Shown here: in pieces, positions 8,331-19,932 of the stretch
How positions within the stretch are numbered: position 1 is the stretch's first letter
Layout: the number at the start of each line of letters is the position of its first letter
Source: JADJRG01 sp964474905
GTDB taxonomy: Bacteria; Myxococcota_A; Polyangia; Nannocystales; Nannocystaceae
Assembly: GCA_964474905.1 (NCBI GenBank)
Contig: CAYYUP010000003.1
Location: 124,001 to 188,000, forward strand
Direction: 5' to 3'
DNA: 64,000 nt
Made by a program: the position numbers and the translations under genes
Notes under the pieces: generated by a model
What the model was told of the DNA's origin: nothing
The model's input: only the letters and a program-made list of their open reading frames with translations
The model's database searches: none

Positions 8331-9605
8331 TCATGGCGGTGCTGGGCAGTCGTATTCGGCGTCGAGGGAGCCCGACATCTGGAAGGCCGTGCAGGCCTCG
8401 CCGCAGAGACGGATCGTCGTCATCTCCGGGTCGATGTACATCCAGCCGTCTTCGCTATCGCAGTCGCTGACCTGCTGGTTACCGTAAGAGGTGCCGTCAA
8501 CGAAGATCTCGACGTAGTTCGGGTAGTCGGGCTCGGGATCGAGGACGATGTCACAGCTCAGCACTTGCTCACTGATCGCGGTTAATGCTGCCTGCAGCTC
8601 GATTTGGTTTTGCGAGTCGTAGAATGCGGCAGCGCCCTCCTGCGGCATGCCGCCGGCGACGGCGAGTTCGTTGAGACGCTCGAAGGTGTTGGTCGCGTCG
8701 GGGTTGCCGTCTTGTTTGCTGTTGGAGGTGATGTCGTCGATGTCGATGCCGACGACGAAGGTCGTGATGCCATCGCTGTAGGCCTCGGCGATCGTCTGGG
8801 TCAGGGCGTCGTCGTAGATCTCGAAGCGCGAGGCGTCGTCCTCGGCCTCGAGCGAACAGTTGGCGGCGCCGTCCGTGACCAGGACGACGAACTTCGGCAG
8901 GTCGTTGTCGATGCCCAAGAGGTGCTCGTAGGCCGCGATAACGCCGGCCCTTGCCGGAGTGCCACCGGCGATCGTCGGGCTCAGTGCATCCGCGGGAGGC
9001 ATGCTCATGAGCACGTTGGCGCCATTTTGCGGGGCGACTGGCACATCGGGCACAGCCTCCACCAGGCAGGCGTTGAGGTTGTACACGGATTGCGCCTTTT
9101 TGGAGGGATAGAGCGCCATGCCGAGGTTCATCGACGCGTCGAAGTTGCCGACGATCAAGTCGACGACGCTGAAGAGAGAGAACCATCGGCTGACCTCCGG
9201 TGTGTCGGGGTCGTCGTCGCCATCCCAGGAGTTGGCGACCATCGAACCTGACTTGTCGAGCACAAGCACGACGTTGGGGGTGACGATCGGGATCTTCGCG
9301 GTGGCCTCGCCGCAGCTGTCGTCAAACTCGCAATCCCCACCTTCGCTGCAGAGGAAACCCTCGGCACAGTCGTCGTCGCTCTCGCAATCGGGGTCGCCTG
9401 TGCTGTCGTCGGTGGTGCTACCTGCGCTGTCGTCGGTGGTGCTACCTGTTGTGGTTTCGCCTGTGGTCTCGCTTGCGCTTGTCGTGATGGTGACGATGCC
9501 GCCGCTGTCGTCATCGGAGCCCGGGCCCGTAGGTGTACAGGCAACGATGCAGAGCGCTGCGGTCAGTGTACAGAGGTGGTGCGCGGTGGCTATTTTCATG
9601 GTCAT
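8331..9605 (-). CDS. von Willebrand factor A domain lipoprotein (paralogue 1)
   Basis: 424 residues. The signal peptide ends with lipobox ALCIVAC (Cys23; a second Met at residue 3 is an alternative start), then a Ser/Thr/Asp-rich linker with two near-identical GSTTDDS units, then a Cys-rich patch (residues ~72-94). The vWA domain begins at NVVLVLDKSGSMV with the DxSxS MIDAS motif and continues to LVTDGAANCS. The C-terminus is a Cys-paired domain typical of myxobacterial surface adhesins. It probably binds metal and a protein ligand on the cell surface. It is a close paralogue of the gene at 9848-11128, in the same orientation. Confidence 0.88.
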   Translation of the reverse strand: MTMKIATAHHLCTLTAALCIVACTPTGPGSDDDSGGIVTITTSASETTGETTTGSTTDDSAGSTTDDSTGDPDCESDDDCAEGFLCSEGGDCEFDDSCGEATAKIPIVTPNVVLVLDKSGSMVANSWDGDDDPDTPEVSRWFSLFSVVDLIVGNFDASMNLGMALYPSKKAQSVYNLNACLVEAVPDVPVAPQNGANVLMSMPPADALSPTIAGGTPARAGVIAAYEHLLGIDNDLPKFVVLVTDGAANCSLEAEDDASRFEIYDDALTQTIAEAYSDGITTFVVGIDIDDITSNSKQDGNPDATNTFERLNELAVAGGMPQEGAAAFYDSQNQIELQAALTAISEQVLSCDIVLDPEPDYPNYVEIFVDGTSYGNQQVSDCDSEDGWMYIDPEMTTIRLCGEACTAFQMSGSLDAEYDCPAPP

Positions 9606-9778
9606 GGTTCCGTGGCAATCGAGGTCAGGGCGCAGGTCGACACCCAGGGAAAGCTGACTCTCGGGACATCCCGGCCAGCGGCCCCTCTCATCAACTCAGA
9701 CACCGAGACATCGCCGCCTTCCGGACTTTCTTGTCGGCATCGATCCGGCCTGTGGATCTCGGCTGAGACCAGGCGGAC

Positions 9779-9813
9779 AAAAAAAAGCGAGGGCCGCTTT
9801 CGCGACCCCCGCT
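9779..9813 (-). terminator. Intrinsic terminator of the second vWA gene
   Basis: Read on the minus strand: a 12-bp stem with two G-U wobbles, a GAAA tetraloop and a run of eight T. It lies 35 bp past the stop codon at 9848, so it ends that transcript before the first vWA paralogue. Confidence 0.88.
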
Positions 9814-9847
9814 CTTGTTGCTCGGAGCTATGCTCGAGCCAAATCGA

Positions 9848-11128
9848 TCAGCCGGAACCCGGGCACTTGTACTGGGCGTCGAGGTTGCCGCTGCCCTGGA
9901 AGCCAGTACAGGCTTCGCCACAGAGCTGGATCTGCATGAAGGTGTCGTCGACGAACTTCCAGCCGTCCTCGGTGTCACAGTCCATGACCTGGGTCTTGCC
10001 GTACTTGACGCCATTGACCTCGACTTCGACAAAGTTCGGGAACACGGGTACCGGGTCGAGATCGATGACACAGGGCAGCACCTGCTCGGCGATCGCCTGC
10101 AACGCGTCTTGGAGCTCGATCTGGTTTTGCGAGTTGTAGAACTTCTCGTTTGGATCGCCCTTGGGTACGCCACCGGCGACTGCGAGCGCGTTGAGCTGCT
10201 CGTAGGTGTTGGTCAGGTCGGGGTTGCCGTCCTGCTTGTCGTCGGTTGTTTCGTCCTTGATGTCGATGCCGACGACGAAGGTCGGGATGCCGTTCATGGC
10301 GGCATCGGTGACCGTTTGGGCCAGGCCGGCGTCGTAGACCTCGAAGAGCTCGGCGTCTGTCTGGGCTTCGAGCGAGCAGTTGGCGGCGCCATCGGTGACG
10401 AGGATCAGGAACTGAGGCAGGCCGTCTTGGATCCCTGAGAGGTGTTCGATCGCGGAAATCATGCCGGCGCGGGCCGGGGTACCGCCGGCGATCTGAGCGC
10501 TGGTCGCCGCCGCGGGCGGCATTGTCTGGAGGATCTTCATGCCGTTTGTCGGTGCGGTTGGCACGTCGGGCGTAACCTCGACCGGGCAGGCAGCGGCACT
10601 GTACTCAGACTTCGCCTTTTTCGAGGGATAGAGCACCATGCCCAGGTTCATCGAGTTGTCGAAGCTGTCGGTGATGAACTGGACGACGCTGTAGAGGCTG
10701 AACCAGCGGGTGACGTCGGGGGTCATCGGGTCGCCGTCGCCGTCCCAGGAGTTGGCGACCATCGAGCCCGACTTGTCGAGCACAAGCAGGACGTTGGGCG
10801 TGGTGATCGGGATCTCGATGGTCGCGTTGCCGCAGTCGGTCGGGTCGAACTCGCAGGAACCGGCCTGGCAGATGTAACCCGCGTCGCACTCGTCGTCGTT
10901 GACACACTCGGTGCCGGTCGTGTCGGTCGTGTCGGTTTCGGAGGAGGTATTTGTCGTGCTGGTATTGGTGCCGCTGGTATCGGTGCCGGTACCGGGCATC
11001 GTCGTCGTCGGGTTGATCGTCGCGATGGTGACTCCTGAATCGGAGTCAGAGTCGGTCTCCGCAGCGGGTCCGTTGCAAGCGCCGATCGCTAACAAGGCGG
11101 TAGAAAAAATGGCAATAGAGCGCTTCAT
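9848..11128 (-). CDS. von Willebrand factor A domain lipoprotein (paralogue 2)
   Basis: 426 residues from the ATG at 11128, with a good ribosome-binding site (GAGGAA, 8 bp upstream). Lipobox LLAIGAC, then a T/S/D-rich linker (TSGTNTSTTNTSSETDTT), a Cys-rich patch, and a vWA domain starting NVLLVLDKSGSMV with an intact MIDAS DxSxS. The core from the MIDAS onward is clearly colinear with paralogue 1, while the linkers have diverged. It is followed by its own intrinsic terminator, so the two copies are probably transcribed separately. Likely a surface adhesion or complex-assembly protein. Confidence 0.88.
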   Translation of the reverse strand: MKRSIAIFSTALLAIGACNGPAAETDSDSDSGVTIATINPTTTMPGTGTDTSGTNTSTTNTSSETDTTDTTGTECVNDDECDAGYICQAGSCEFDPTDCGNATIEIPITTPNVLLVLDKSGSMVANSWDGDGDPMTPDVTRWFSLYSVVQFITDSFDNSMNLGMVLYPSKKAKSEYSAAACPVEVTPDVPTAPTNGMKILQTMPPAAATSAQIAGGTPARAGMISAIEHLSGIQDGLPQFLILVTDGAANCSLEAQTDAELFEVYDAGLAQTVTDAAMNGIPTFVVGIDIKDETTDDKQDGNPDLTNTYEQLNALAVAGGVPKGDPNEKFYNSQNQIELQDALQAIAEQVLPCVIDLDPVPVFPNFVEVEVNGVKYGKTQVMDCDTEDGWKFVDDTFMQIQLCGEACTGFQGSGNLDAQYKCPGSG

Positions 11129-11461
11129 AAGGTCAATTCCTCGGTCTGGTTTGGGTGAAGTCGGGCAGTGAAGACAGATCGATCGTCACAGCTAGCGGCC
11201 TGCGACCGATATACGGCGATGACAAACTAGCAAGATCGCCGAGCGCAAAACAAGACGATCATCGCTCGCGCGATATGCGGGTCTCTTCGCGTTCGTGTGG
11301 CTACAGCACGGCATTCAGGGGTGTGACACCACCTCGGCTCGAACCTTCCGACAAAACTTTGGGGGTTCGTCAGCGCGCCAGGTCTCTGTCTGCATCTGCG
11401 AGTAGGCCGCTGTGGGCTGTGGTGATCGCTGTCACGGTCGCCGAGCGCAGCGCAGCGGCGA
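11129..11461. other. Intergenic region, 333 bp
   Basis: It lies between the start of vWA paralogue 2 and the stop of the next minus-strand gene. Only the vWA ribosome-binding site (GAGGAA) and a weak TGATCGC...GCGATCA inverted repeat (11423-11464, overlapping the stop codon) stand out. No conserved ORF, RNA gene or repeat was recognised. Confidence 0.6.
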
Positions 11462-11911
11462 TCAGAAGCGCAGCTTGAAGACGAGCCCACTACCGCTGCG
11501 GCTTAAGTGCGGGGCGATGGCGATGTTGTTTCGCCGCTTCCAGGCCCGGTGGCGCGAGCGCAGGACCAAGCCCCAGACGAGGAATGTCGCCCCTGTCACC
11601 GCCATCAGGCCGCCGTAGCCGGTGCCGACCCAGCCGTAGGTCCGGAGATTTTTGCAGGTCTCGGCGCTGGTATGTTGGCCGAAGCGAGCCTGGCAGCGCG
11701 CGGGCGAGGCGCTGATGAGCATCGCCGCGCCGGCCCCCGTGCGCAGCAGGCCGAGTGGAAAGAGGATGCTGCCGATGAGCCGCTTCGTGTCGCCCTCGTC
11801 GGGCTCCGGCTCGCGGACCTCACCAAACTCGAAGTAGCCCCCCGGGATCTCTTCGTTCGCGGGCGGTGGGGCCGCGAGGGTCAGCGCGAGCGCGAGCGGG
11901 CCGAGTAGCAC
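11462..11911 (-). CDS. Small membrane protein, uncharacterised
   Basis: 149 residues from a GTG that directly abuts the TGA of the upstream gene, a translationally coupled arrangement. It has a signal-like N-terminus (MLLGPLALALTLAA), an acidic proline-containing spacer, two hydrophobic segments (~45-67 and ~98-113), and a short basic tail ending in a strand-like FKLRF. The two Cys (73, 86) could pair outside the membrane. The coupling suggests it works with the thioredoxin/TPR lipoprotein encoded just before it. Confidence 0.7.
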   Translation of the reverse strand: MLLGPLALALTLAAPPPANEEIPGGYFEFGEVREPEPDEGDTKRLIGSILFPLGLLRTGAGAAMLISASPARCQARFGQHTSAETCKNLRTYGWVGTGYGGLMAVTGATFLVWGLVLRSRHRAWKRRNNIAIAPHLSRSGSGLVFKLRF

Positions 11912-13132
11912 TCAGGCGCCCCCTTGATCGCTGGCGGCGAGCGCCTCAAATCGGTGGAGTTGACGACGGTAGTAGGCGGTCTTGGGTTCGAGCTTGGACG
12001 CTGTGCGCATGGCGGCGAGGGCCTTGGTCTCGTTGCCGACCAGATGAGCGAGCTCGGCACGGAGGTAGTGGAGTTCGGCGTTGTCGGGCTCGGCCTGGAT
12101 GCCGGCCTCGACCGCGCGCAGGCCGGCCGTCGGCTGGCAGCGCTCGCGAAAGGAAAACCACCCGTAGCTCGCCCGGAGGCTGACGTCTTTGGGGTCGGTT
12201 GCGATCATCGCCTCGAGGCTGGCGATAGCCTGGTCGCTGCGGCCGAGCTTGTGCAGCTGCCGGCCGACGGAGCGGCGCGAGCGGGTAGCTTCGCGGCTCT
12301 TGGGGAAGCGCTGCTGGAGTTCTTGGTAGCGGGCGATCGCCGCCTCGGGATCGCCGTCGAGCTTGGCGACTAGGAAGGCCGCCTGATCGTAGAGGGCCTT
12401 GGCGGCGAGGCCTTTTTTGTTGTCGGGATCGCCGGCGATCACCAGCTTGTAGGCTGCGTCGGCCTCGTCGCGGCGGGCGGCCAGGGCGTAGGCGAGGCCG
12501 AGGTGGTAGCGAGCCTGCAGATCGTCGGGAGTGGCTGCAGCAGTGCTTGCGAGGGCGGCGATCGGATCGCCCCCTTTGACGATTTTGGCGAGGCCGGAGA
12601 GCAGGGTGCTGTCGTCGGCGACCTCGACCAGACGCCCCATTTCGACCCCGTCGGCGCTCAGGACCAGGAGCGTTGGATAGGCCTGGACCCGGTAGCGCTC
12701 GGTCAGCTCGGGGCCCTGGTCCTTTTCGGCGTCGAGCTTGACCGCGATAAAACGCTCGCGGACAAAATTGCCGACGGAGGGCAGGGTGAAGACTTCTTCT
12801 TCGAGTTCGTGACAGGAGTGGCACCAGTAGGCGCCGACATCGACGAGCACGAGCTTGCCCTCAAGCTTGGCGGTCGCGAGCGCCGCCTCGAAGGTGCCCT
12901 CAAAGAAGGGAAAGGCGACGACGACCTGACCGTCAGCCCGGACCCCAGGTGCGGCCTTGACTCGGGTGTTGGTGTCGGCGTTGGCGACTTTGTTGTCCGC
13001 AGAGGAGCTGTCCTTACGAGCAGTATCGTCACGCCCGACCGGAGCAGCAGGGCCGCAGCTGCCGGCAAAAATTGTCGAAGCCAGGAGCCCCGAGAGCGTC
13101 AGGAGCAGGGGCGAGCGCGGCCAGATGATCAC
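11912..13132 (-). CDS. Thioredoxin-fold lipoprotein with TPR repeats
   Basis: 406 residues from the GTG at 13132. That start gives a proper lipoprotein signal (lipobox FAGSC), whereas the longer ORF adds 108 implausible residues. After an S/D/N linker comes a thioredoxin-like domain with WCHSC, a DsbD-gamma/thioredoxin_7 type active site, and the cis-proline in YPTLLV. The C-terminal half holds several TPR-type helical repeats. A periplasmic thiol reductase attached to a TPR scaffold is the likely role. It is divergent from clpB across a 216-bp spacer and coupled to the small membrane protein downstream. Confidence 0.8.
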   Translation of the reverse strand: MIIWPRSPLLLTLSGLLASTIFAGSCGPAAPVGRDDTARKDSSSADNKVANADTNTRVKAAPGVRADGQVVVAFPFFEGTFEAALATAKLEGKLVLVDVGAYWCHSCHELEEEVFTLPSVGNFVRERFIAVKLDAEKDQGPELTERYRVQAYPTLLVLSADGVEMGRLVEVADDSTLLSGLAKIVKGGDPIAALASTAAATPDDLQARYHLGLAYALAARRDEADAAYKLVIAGDPDNKKGLAAKALYDQAAFLVAKLDGDPEAAIARYQELQQRFPKSREATRSRRSVGRQLHKLGRSDQAIASLEAMIATDPKDVSLRASYGWFSFRERCQPTAGLRAVEAGIQAEPDNAELHYLRAELAHLVGNETKALAAMRTASKLEPKTAYYRRQLHRFEALAASDQGGA

Positions 13133-13348
13133 CGCCGAACAGTGCCGCGGAAGATTCTCGGGTGCAAGTTTCAGATCGTGTGCAACAGCGGCGGGAGGCG
13201 GACGAACACCTTCAAGTCCGCACTTCTCGCAGGAGATCGTCGGCGCTGGGCCAAGCCCGAGGTAGCGACCTGCCCTTGCGCCCCCAGAGATCATGAACAC
13301 CCTACGAGAGAAGCCCCAAACAGGCCGCACAGGCCAAAGGAACACAGT

Positions 13349-15958
<2,610 letters not shown>

Positions 15959-16004
15959 TTGCGCGAAGGGGGCAGCGGCCTAGCAAAACAGGCTGCGAGT
16001 CGGG

Positions 16005-16032
16005 GGGCTGAGCGCTGTGTAGCGCTCAGCCC
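16005..16032 (+). terminator. Terminator-like hairpin after clpB
   Basis: A perfect 12-bp inverted repeat (GGGCTGAGCGCT and its complement) with a GTGT loop, 46 bp past the clpB stop. It is followed by TCTGTGTTGGTTGT rather than a pure T-run. Confidence 0.7.
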
Positions 16033-16065
16033 TCTGTGTTGGTTGTGGGTGTAGTCTCGCCGCCG

Positions 16066-17280
16066 ATGCGCGAGCGAGGCCGAGCGTTGGACCCCGAGGG
16101 GAGCTGCGAGCAGGGCGGCAAAAAGGCGACCAAGGGCGCTGCTCGACGTCGCCGTGTGCTCCTCACCTGGGGGCTCTCGATGGTCGGCGGCGCTTTGCTG
16201 CTAGTGCTGGCCTCGCAGCGTCTCGAGGTGATCCCGAACTCGATCGAGATCGTACGTCCAGAACTCTTTGCCTGGGCGATCGCTCTGCATCTGCCCTACG
16301 CCGCGATCCGGGCGCTGCGCCTGCGTTACGCCCTAGACCCGTTGGTGCGCGCGCAGGCGGGGTGTTCTCTCGATCNNNNNNNNNNNNNNNNNNNNNNNNN
16401 NNNNNNNNNNNNNNNNNNNNNNNNNNNNNNNNNNNNNNNNNNNNNNNNNNNNNNNNNNNNNNNNNNNNNNNNNNNTCTCGATCGCCTGCCGCCCCGTGTG
16501 CTCTACGGCAGCGGCTGGCTCTCGTTTGCCGTGATCATGTTGCTGCCTCTGCGCCTGGGCGAACTCTCGCGGCCGCTTTTGCTCCGACGGGCGCAGATCC
16601 CCGGGATCGGCCTAGGCGAGGCGATCTCTGCGGTGGCGACGGAGCGTGTTGTCGACGGTCTGATGGTCGTCGGCTTGCTCTTCGGCGGTCTCGCGCTGGC
16701 GGCTCCGAGTGCTGGTGCGGCGGCACTCGGGGAGGTGCGGGCGGTCGGGCAGCTGATGGCCGTGATCTTCGGCGTCGGCCTTGCCGCGGTGATCATGGTC
16801 TCGAGGGCGCCGGAGAGCGCGATCTCTCGGCTGCGCCTGGGTTCGCGGGCGGCATCTCTGGTGCGTCGTCTGGCCGCCGCGATCAGACCGCTCGGACGAC
16901 CCGCCCAGGGAGTGCCATTTCTCCTCTGGTCGCTCGTCTACTGGGCGATCACGGTGACTCAGCTGTGGTTATGCGCGCGGGCCTGCGGTCTCGATCTCGA
17001 GGCCGCCCAAGCGGCGGCGATCGTCGCGACGATCGGCCTCAGCATTCAGCTACCGGGTGGGCCCGCCCAGGCCGGCTCGTTTCAGGTCGGCGCGGCTGCG
17101 GGTCTCAGTCTTTTCGTGAACTCTTCAGCAAACGGGGCGCTACAGGGCCCTGCCGTGAGTTTTAGTGCGCTGATGTACCTTCTGAGCCTCGGCGGGACTT
17201 TTTTCCTGGCATTGCCGGGGGCCTGGCTCCTGCGGCCAGGTACAGAGCCTGCAGCGGACGGCGCTCGGCCAGTGAAATAA
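16066..17280 (+). CDS. Flippase-like integral membrane protein (LPG synthase TM / YbhN family)
   Basis: About 404 codons including a 100-N gap, from the ATG at 16066. A basic cytoplasmic N-terminus precedes several transmembrane helices. The segment WLSFAVIMLLPLRLGELSRP has the lP.R.GE..R signature of the UPF0104/YbhN family (TIGR00374-type). Members move or modify lipids or polyprenyl-linked sugars in the inner membrane. If the gap is deleted at the shared 8-bp flank, the frame stays open and the protein becomes ~368 residues, close to family length. No operon partner is evident. Confidence 0.8.
   Translation: MRERGRALDPEGSCEQGGKKATKGAARRRRVLLTWGLSMVGGALLLVLASQRLEVIPNSIEIVRPELFAWAIALHLPYAAIRALRLRYALDPLVRAQAGCSLDXXXXXXXXXXXXXXXXXXXXXXXXXXXXXXXXXXLDRLPPRVLYGSGWLSFAVIMLLPLRLGELSRPLLLRRAQIPGIGLGEAISAVATERVVDGLMVVGLLFGGLALAAPSAGAAALGEVRAVGQLMAVIFGVGLAAVIMVSRAPESAISRLRLGSRAASLVRRLAAAIRPLGRPAQGVPFLLWSLVYWAITVTQLWLCARACGLDLEAAQAAAIVATIGLSIQLPGGPAQAGSFQVGAAAGLSLFVNSSANGALQGPAVSFSALMYLLSLGGTFFLALPGAWLLRPGTEPAADGARPVK
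16376..16475. other. Assembly gap (100 N), probably spurious
   Basis: Both edges carry the same 8 bases, TCTCGATC (16368-16375 and 16476-16483). Merging them gives an uninterrupted frame across the junction. See findings. Confidence 0.9.
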
Positions 17281-17623
17281 GCAGCGCGGCGATCTCGATG
17301 GCGACTGGGCCAGTGCCGATGCCGCGGCCCGGTCGGAGGATCTCGCAGCCGGGGTCGGGCAGATGAATTTCGCGAAAACGGAGCGCTTTCAGCTTCTTGA
17401 GTATATTTTGTCGAGCAAAAACGCTCGTGCCGAAAGGTCTTTCAGGGGCTCCCGCAGGGGCTCTGGACAGACAGAAGGCGGCCTCTCTGTCAATTTTACG
17501 AGTCGAGGCGGTAGGGCGCTCCGCGGCCTTTGTGGTCGGGAGCGCGGCGCCGTTGCTGGCCTGGGGGCGGGCGGGTATGCTCCCGCGCACGTCGCCGCGC
17601 CCCGGCGGCGCTCAGGAGAAGAG
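17281..17623. other. Intergenic region, 343 bp
   Basis: It separates two plus-strand genes. It contains an AT-rich patch (TATATTTT, 17401-17408) that stands out in this GC-rich DNA and may be part of a promoter for the lipoprotein at 17624. A minus-strand ORF (17162-17590) crosses it and has one protein-like stretch, but no start signal or recognisable family. It could be a decayed gene fragment; I do not annotate it. Confidence 0.5.
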
Positions 17624-19117
17624 ATGAAGCGCAGCCTCCGTGTCTTGACCCTCGCTAGCCTTGTGATCGCCCTCGCCGCCTGCGGCAAGAAGGGCGAGGA
17701 CTCCCAGACGCCGGGCGGCTCATCAGGCGCTCCGGTCGATCAGGACGCCAAACTCAAAGAGGCCAAGGCCAAGGCCAAGTCCGACACTTTGATCGAGCAG
17801 GCGAACGCCGACCTCTCGCGCGGGCGTTACGTCTCGGCGCGCAAGAAGGCCACCGATGCCCTCGCCGTCGACGCCAACAACGCCAACGCCTACGCAGTGC
17901 TCGGCGCCTCCAACTGGCGCGCCGGGGATTACGAAGCATCGACCAAGGCCTTTAAAGAGGCGATCGAGATCGACAAGAGCAACTTCGGTGCGCTCTTAGG
18001 CCTCGCTCGCAACTACCAGGCCGCGGGTCGCCACGCCGAGGCGATCGAACTCGCCGATCGGGCCGCGGGCGGCGACGCCAAGCAGGTCGATCCGATGCTC
18101 ACCAAGCTGTGGAGCTACTACGCGATGCTCGACGCCGGCAACGCGGTCAAGGCGATCGATGGCATTTTTCAAAACATCGGCGAAGATCCGATCGTGCCGA
18201 TCGTGCAGGCGCTCGCCGCCTTCATTCGCCCCCTCGAGGGCGCCGGCGAGTTGATCGTGATCGAGGGACAAAAGGGCTCCTCGAGTGCGGGCCTGGATGT
18301 CGACGGCGGTCTCAAATTTACCGGTGCGGTGATCGGCGGCGACTTCCAGCAGGTCGTCTTCTTTGAGCTCCGCGAGGAGGCCCGGATCCACAGCGCGCTC
18401 GCTGCCAAGCTCGGCCTTAAGTCCCTCGGCAAGGTCAAGCCCATCGGCGGTGCTGCGGAACTCGACCTGGTGCTGGTGCCCGAGGTCAAAATCGGCGACC
18501 TCAAGATCAAGGCGATCCCGGCGCTCGTCGACGACCTCTCGCCCTACGCCTCGATCGGCGAGGTCCCGGGCATGCTCTTCGGTCGCCAGGTGTTTAGCCG
18601 GCTCGGCTCGGTCACCTTCGATTTCCCGAACTCGAGCCTCGAGGTCACCGCTGAGGTGCCCGCAGGTCCGCCCGCAGGGGCTTCCGAGGCGCCGCTGCTG
18701 CTGCTCGACATGCACATCCTTTTGGTGCCGATCACCAAGGTCGTGCTCGATGGCTCAGACTTTCCCTTTTATGCCTGGATCGGCGGCCGCTACAAAGCTG
18801 GCATGGCGGTGACTCGTCGCTCGTACATCAAGAGCGGTAGGCGGCCAAGTGATCTCGACGAACTCGACGATCCGACGCAGGGCCTGAAGATGGTCTACTT
18901 CGAGGACGTCGCCGTCGGCGATCATGTGACCAAGGGCGTCGGCGGCCTCGTGCTCGCCAACAGCCCGCCGGATCCCGATCTCGCCCAGATCATCAACGGC
19001 ACGACCTTTGAGCTCGGCGGTTACATCAACCTCGCGTTGATGAAGGGCATGAAGATGACCTGGGTACCCTCGGCCGGCAAGCTCTACCTCAGCGGCCGGA
19101 CTCCGAGCGGCGGCTGA
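17624..19117 (+). CDS. TPR lipoprotein with degenerate aspartyl-protease-like domains
   Basis: 497 residues. The ATG at 17624 follows AGGAGA and begins a textbook lipoprotein signal (lipobox LAAC, Cys20); the upstream ORF extension is not coding. Residues 45-190 are TPR-like helices. Residues ~215-345 follow the retropepsin-like clan AA pattern (a strand, the helix region ending AAKLGL, a hydrophobic IGDLKIKAIPALVDDL, then PGMLFGRQVF), but the catalytic D-[ST]-G position reads FELREEA. A second similar lobe (~360-490, around FYAWIGGRYKAGMAV) also lacks D-[ST]-G. It is probably a non-enzymatic binding protein of the outer membrane. A hairpin follows the gene. Confidence 0.78.
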   Translation: MKRSLRVLTLASLVIALAACGKKGEDSQTPGGSSGAPVDQDAKLKEAKAKAKSDTLIEQANADLSRGRYVSARKKATDALAVDANNANAYAVLGASNWRAGDYEASTKAFKEAIEIDKSNFGALLGLARNYQAAGRHAEAIELADRAAGGDAKQVDPMLTKLWSYYAMLDAGNAVKAIDGIFQNIGEDPIVPIVQALAAFIRPLEGAGELIVIEGQKGSSSAGLDVDGGLKFTGAVIGGDFQQVVFFELREEARIHSALAAKLGLKSLGKVKPIGGAAELDLVLVPEVKIGDLKIKAIPALVDDLSPYASIGEVPGMLFGRQVFSRLGSVTFDFPNSSLEVTAEVPAGPPAGASEAPLLLLDMHILLVPITKVVLDGSDFPFYAWIGGRYKAGMAVTRRSYIKSGRRPSDLDELDDPTQGLKMVYFEDVAVGDHVTKGVGGLVLANSPPDPDLAQIINGTTFELGGYINLALMKGMKMTWVPSAGKLYLSGRTPSGG

Positions 19118-19150
19118 GCACTGCGCACTGCGGTTTAAGCTCGCGATCAA

Positions 19151-19175
19151 GAGGAGGACCACCAGGGTCCTCCTC
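19151..19175. terminator. Hairpin between convergent genes
   Basis: A perfect 10-bp stem (GAGGAGGACC / GGTCCTCCTC) with an ACCAG loop, between the ends of the TPR lipoprotein gene and the SDR gene. There is no clear T-run on either side. It probably serves as a shared terminator. Confidence 0.6.
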
Positions 19176-19197
19176 GGTCGCTTTGAGCCGCGACGAG

Positions 19198-19929
19198 CTA
19201 GACCGGGATGATCGCGCCGGTCACCGATGCGTTGGCCGGCGCTGCGAGGTAGAGCAGCGTCGGGGCGATCTGCGAGGGGGCGGTCCAGGTGCTGGTATCG
19301 GCGTCTGGCATCGCCGCGCGATTGGTCGGCGTGTCGATGATCGAGGGTGCGATCGCGTTGACCCAGATGCCCTCGGAGCGCAGCTCTTCGGCGAGCGATC
19401 GGGTAAGGGCGCTGACCGCCGCTTTGCTCATCGCGTAGACGCTCATGCCGGCGCTCGGCTTGTCTAGGGCCTGGGTAGTGACATTGACCAGACGTCCGCC
19501 CGTGCCCTGCGCGCGCAGGACTGCGAGTGCCTCGCGGCAGCAGAGAAAGGCCGTGAGCGCGTTGATCTCGATCTGTCTCTCTAGACAGGCACGAGAGGCG
19601 TCGGCGATCGGTGTCCAGTGGAAACCACCGGCGACTTGCACCGATGCCCAGAGCTCGGGGAGGCCGCGATAGTAGGTGGCGACAGCGGCCTCGTCGCGGA
19701 GGTCGACCGAGAGCGTGTAGTCGACGCCGTCGATGCGCAGCTCGTCGGCCAACTGCTCTTGTACGCAGGGCACATGGACCAGCGCGCCGACTTCGGCAAA
19801 TGCGTGCACGACGGCCGGACCGAGCCCGCCGGTGCCGCCAGTGATCACCACGTGGCGACCGAAGAGCCCCATCGAGGGCGCCTGTGCTTGCTCGTTGGTG
19901 TGTCCGGGATTGTTGTCCTCTGCTCGCAT
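19198..19929 (-). CDS. Short-chain dehydrogenase/reductase (SDR)
   Basis: 243 residues. Classical SDR features: the TGGTGGLG nucleotide-binding turn, a VAGGF segment at the NNAG position, and YAMSK (YxxxK). Substrate unknown. The start at 19929 lies at the edge of a 7-bp repeat array, so the mRNA leader consists of GAGCACA repeats. A second Met (residue 20, MGLFGRH) just before the Rossmann fold is an alternative start. Confidence 0.85.
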   Translation of the reverse strand: MRAEDNNPGHTNEQAQAPSMGLFGRHVVITGGTGGLGPAVVHAFAEVGALVHVPCVQEQLADELRIDGVDYTLSVDLRDEAAVATYYRGLPELWASVQVAGGFHWTPIADASRACLERQIEINALTAFLCCREALAVLRAQGTGGRLVNVTTQALDKPSAGMSVYAMSKAAVSALTRSLAEELRSEGIWVNAIAPSIIDTPTNRAAMPDADTSTWTAPSQIAPTLLYLAAPANASVTGAIIPV

Positions 19930-19932
19930 GAT

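Noticed and set aside
17162..17590. 142-codon minus-strand frame with a protein-like stretch (REIHLPDPGCEILRPGRG...)
   Set aside because: No ribosome-binding site or recognised family, and it overlaps the end of the flippase-like gene. It is at most a decayed fragment.
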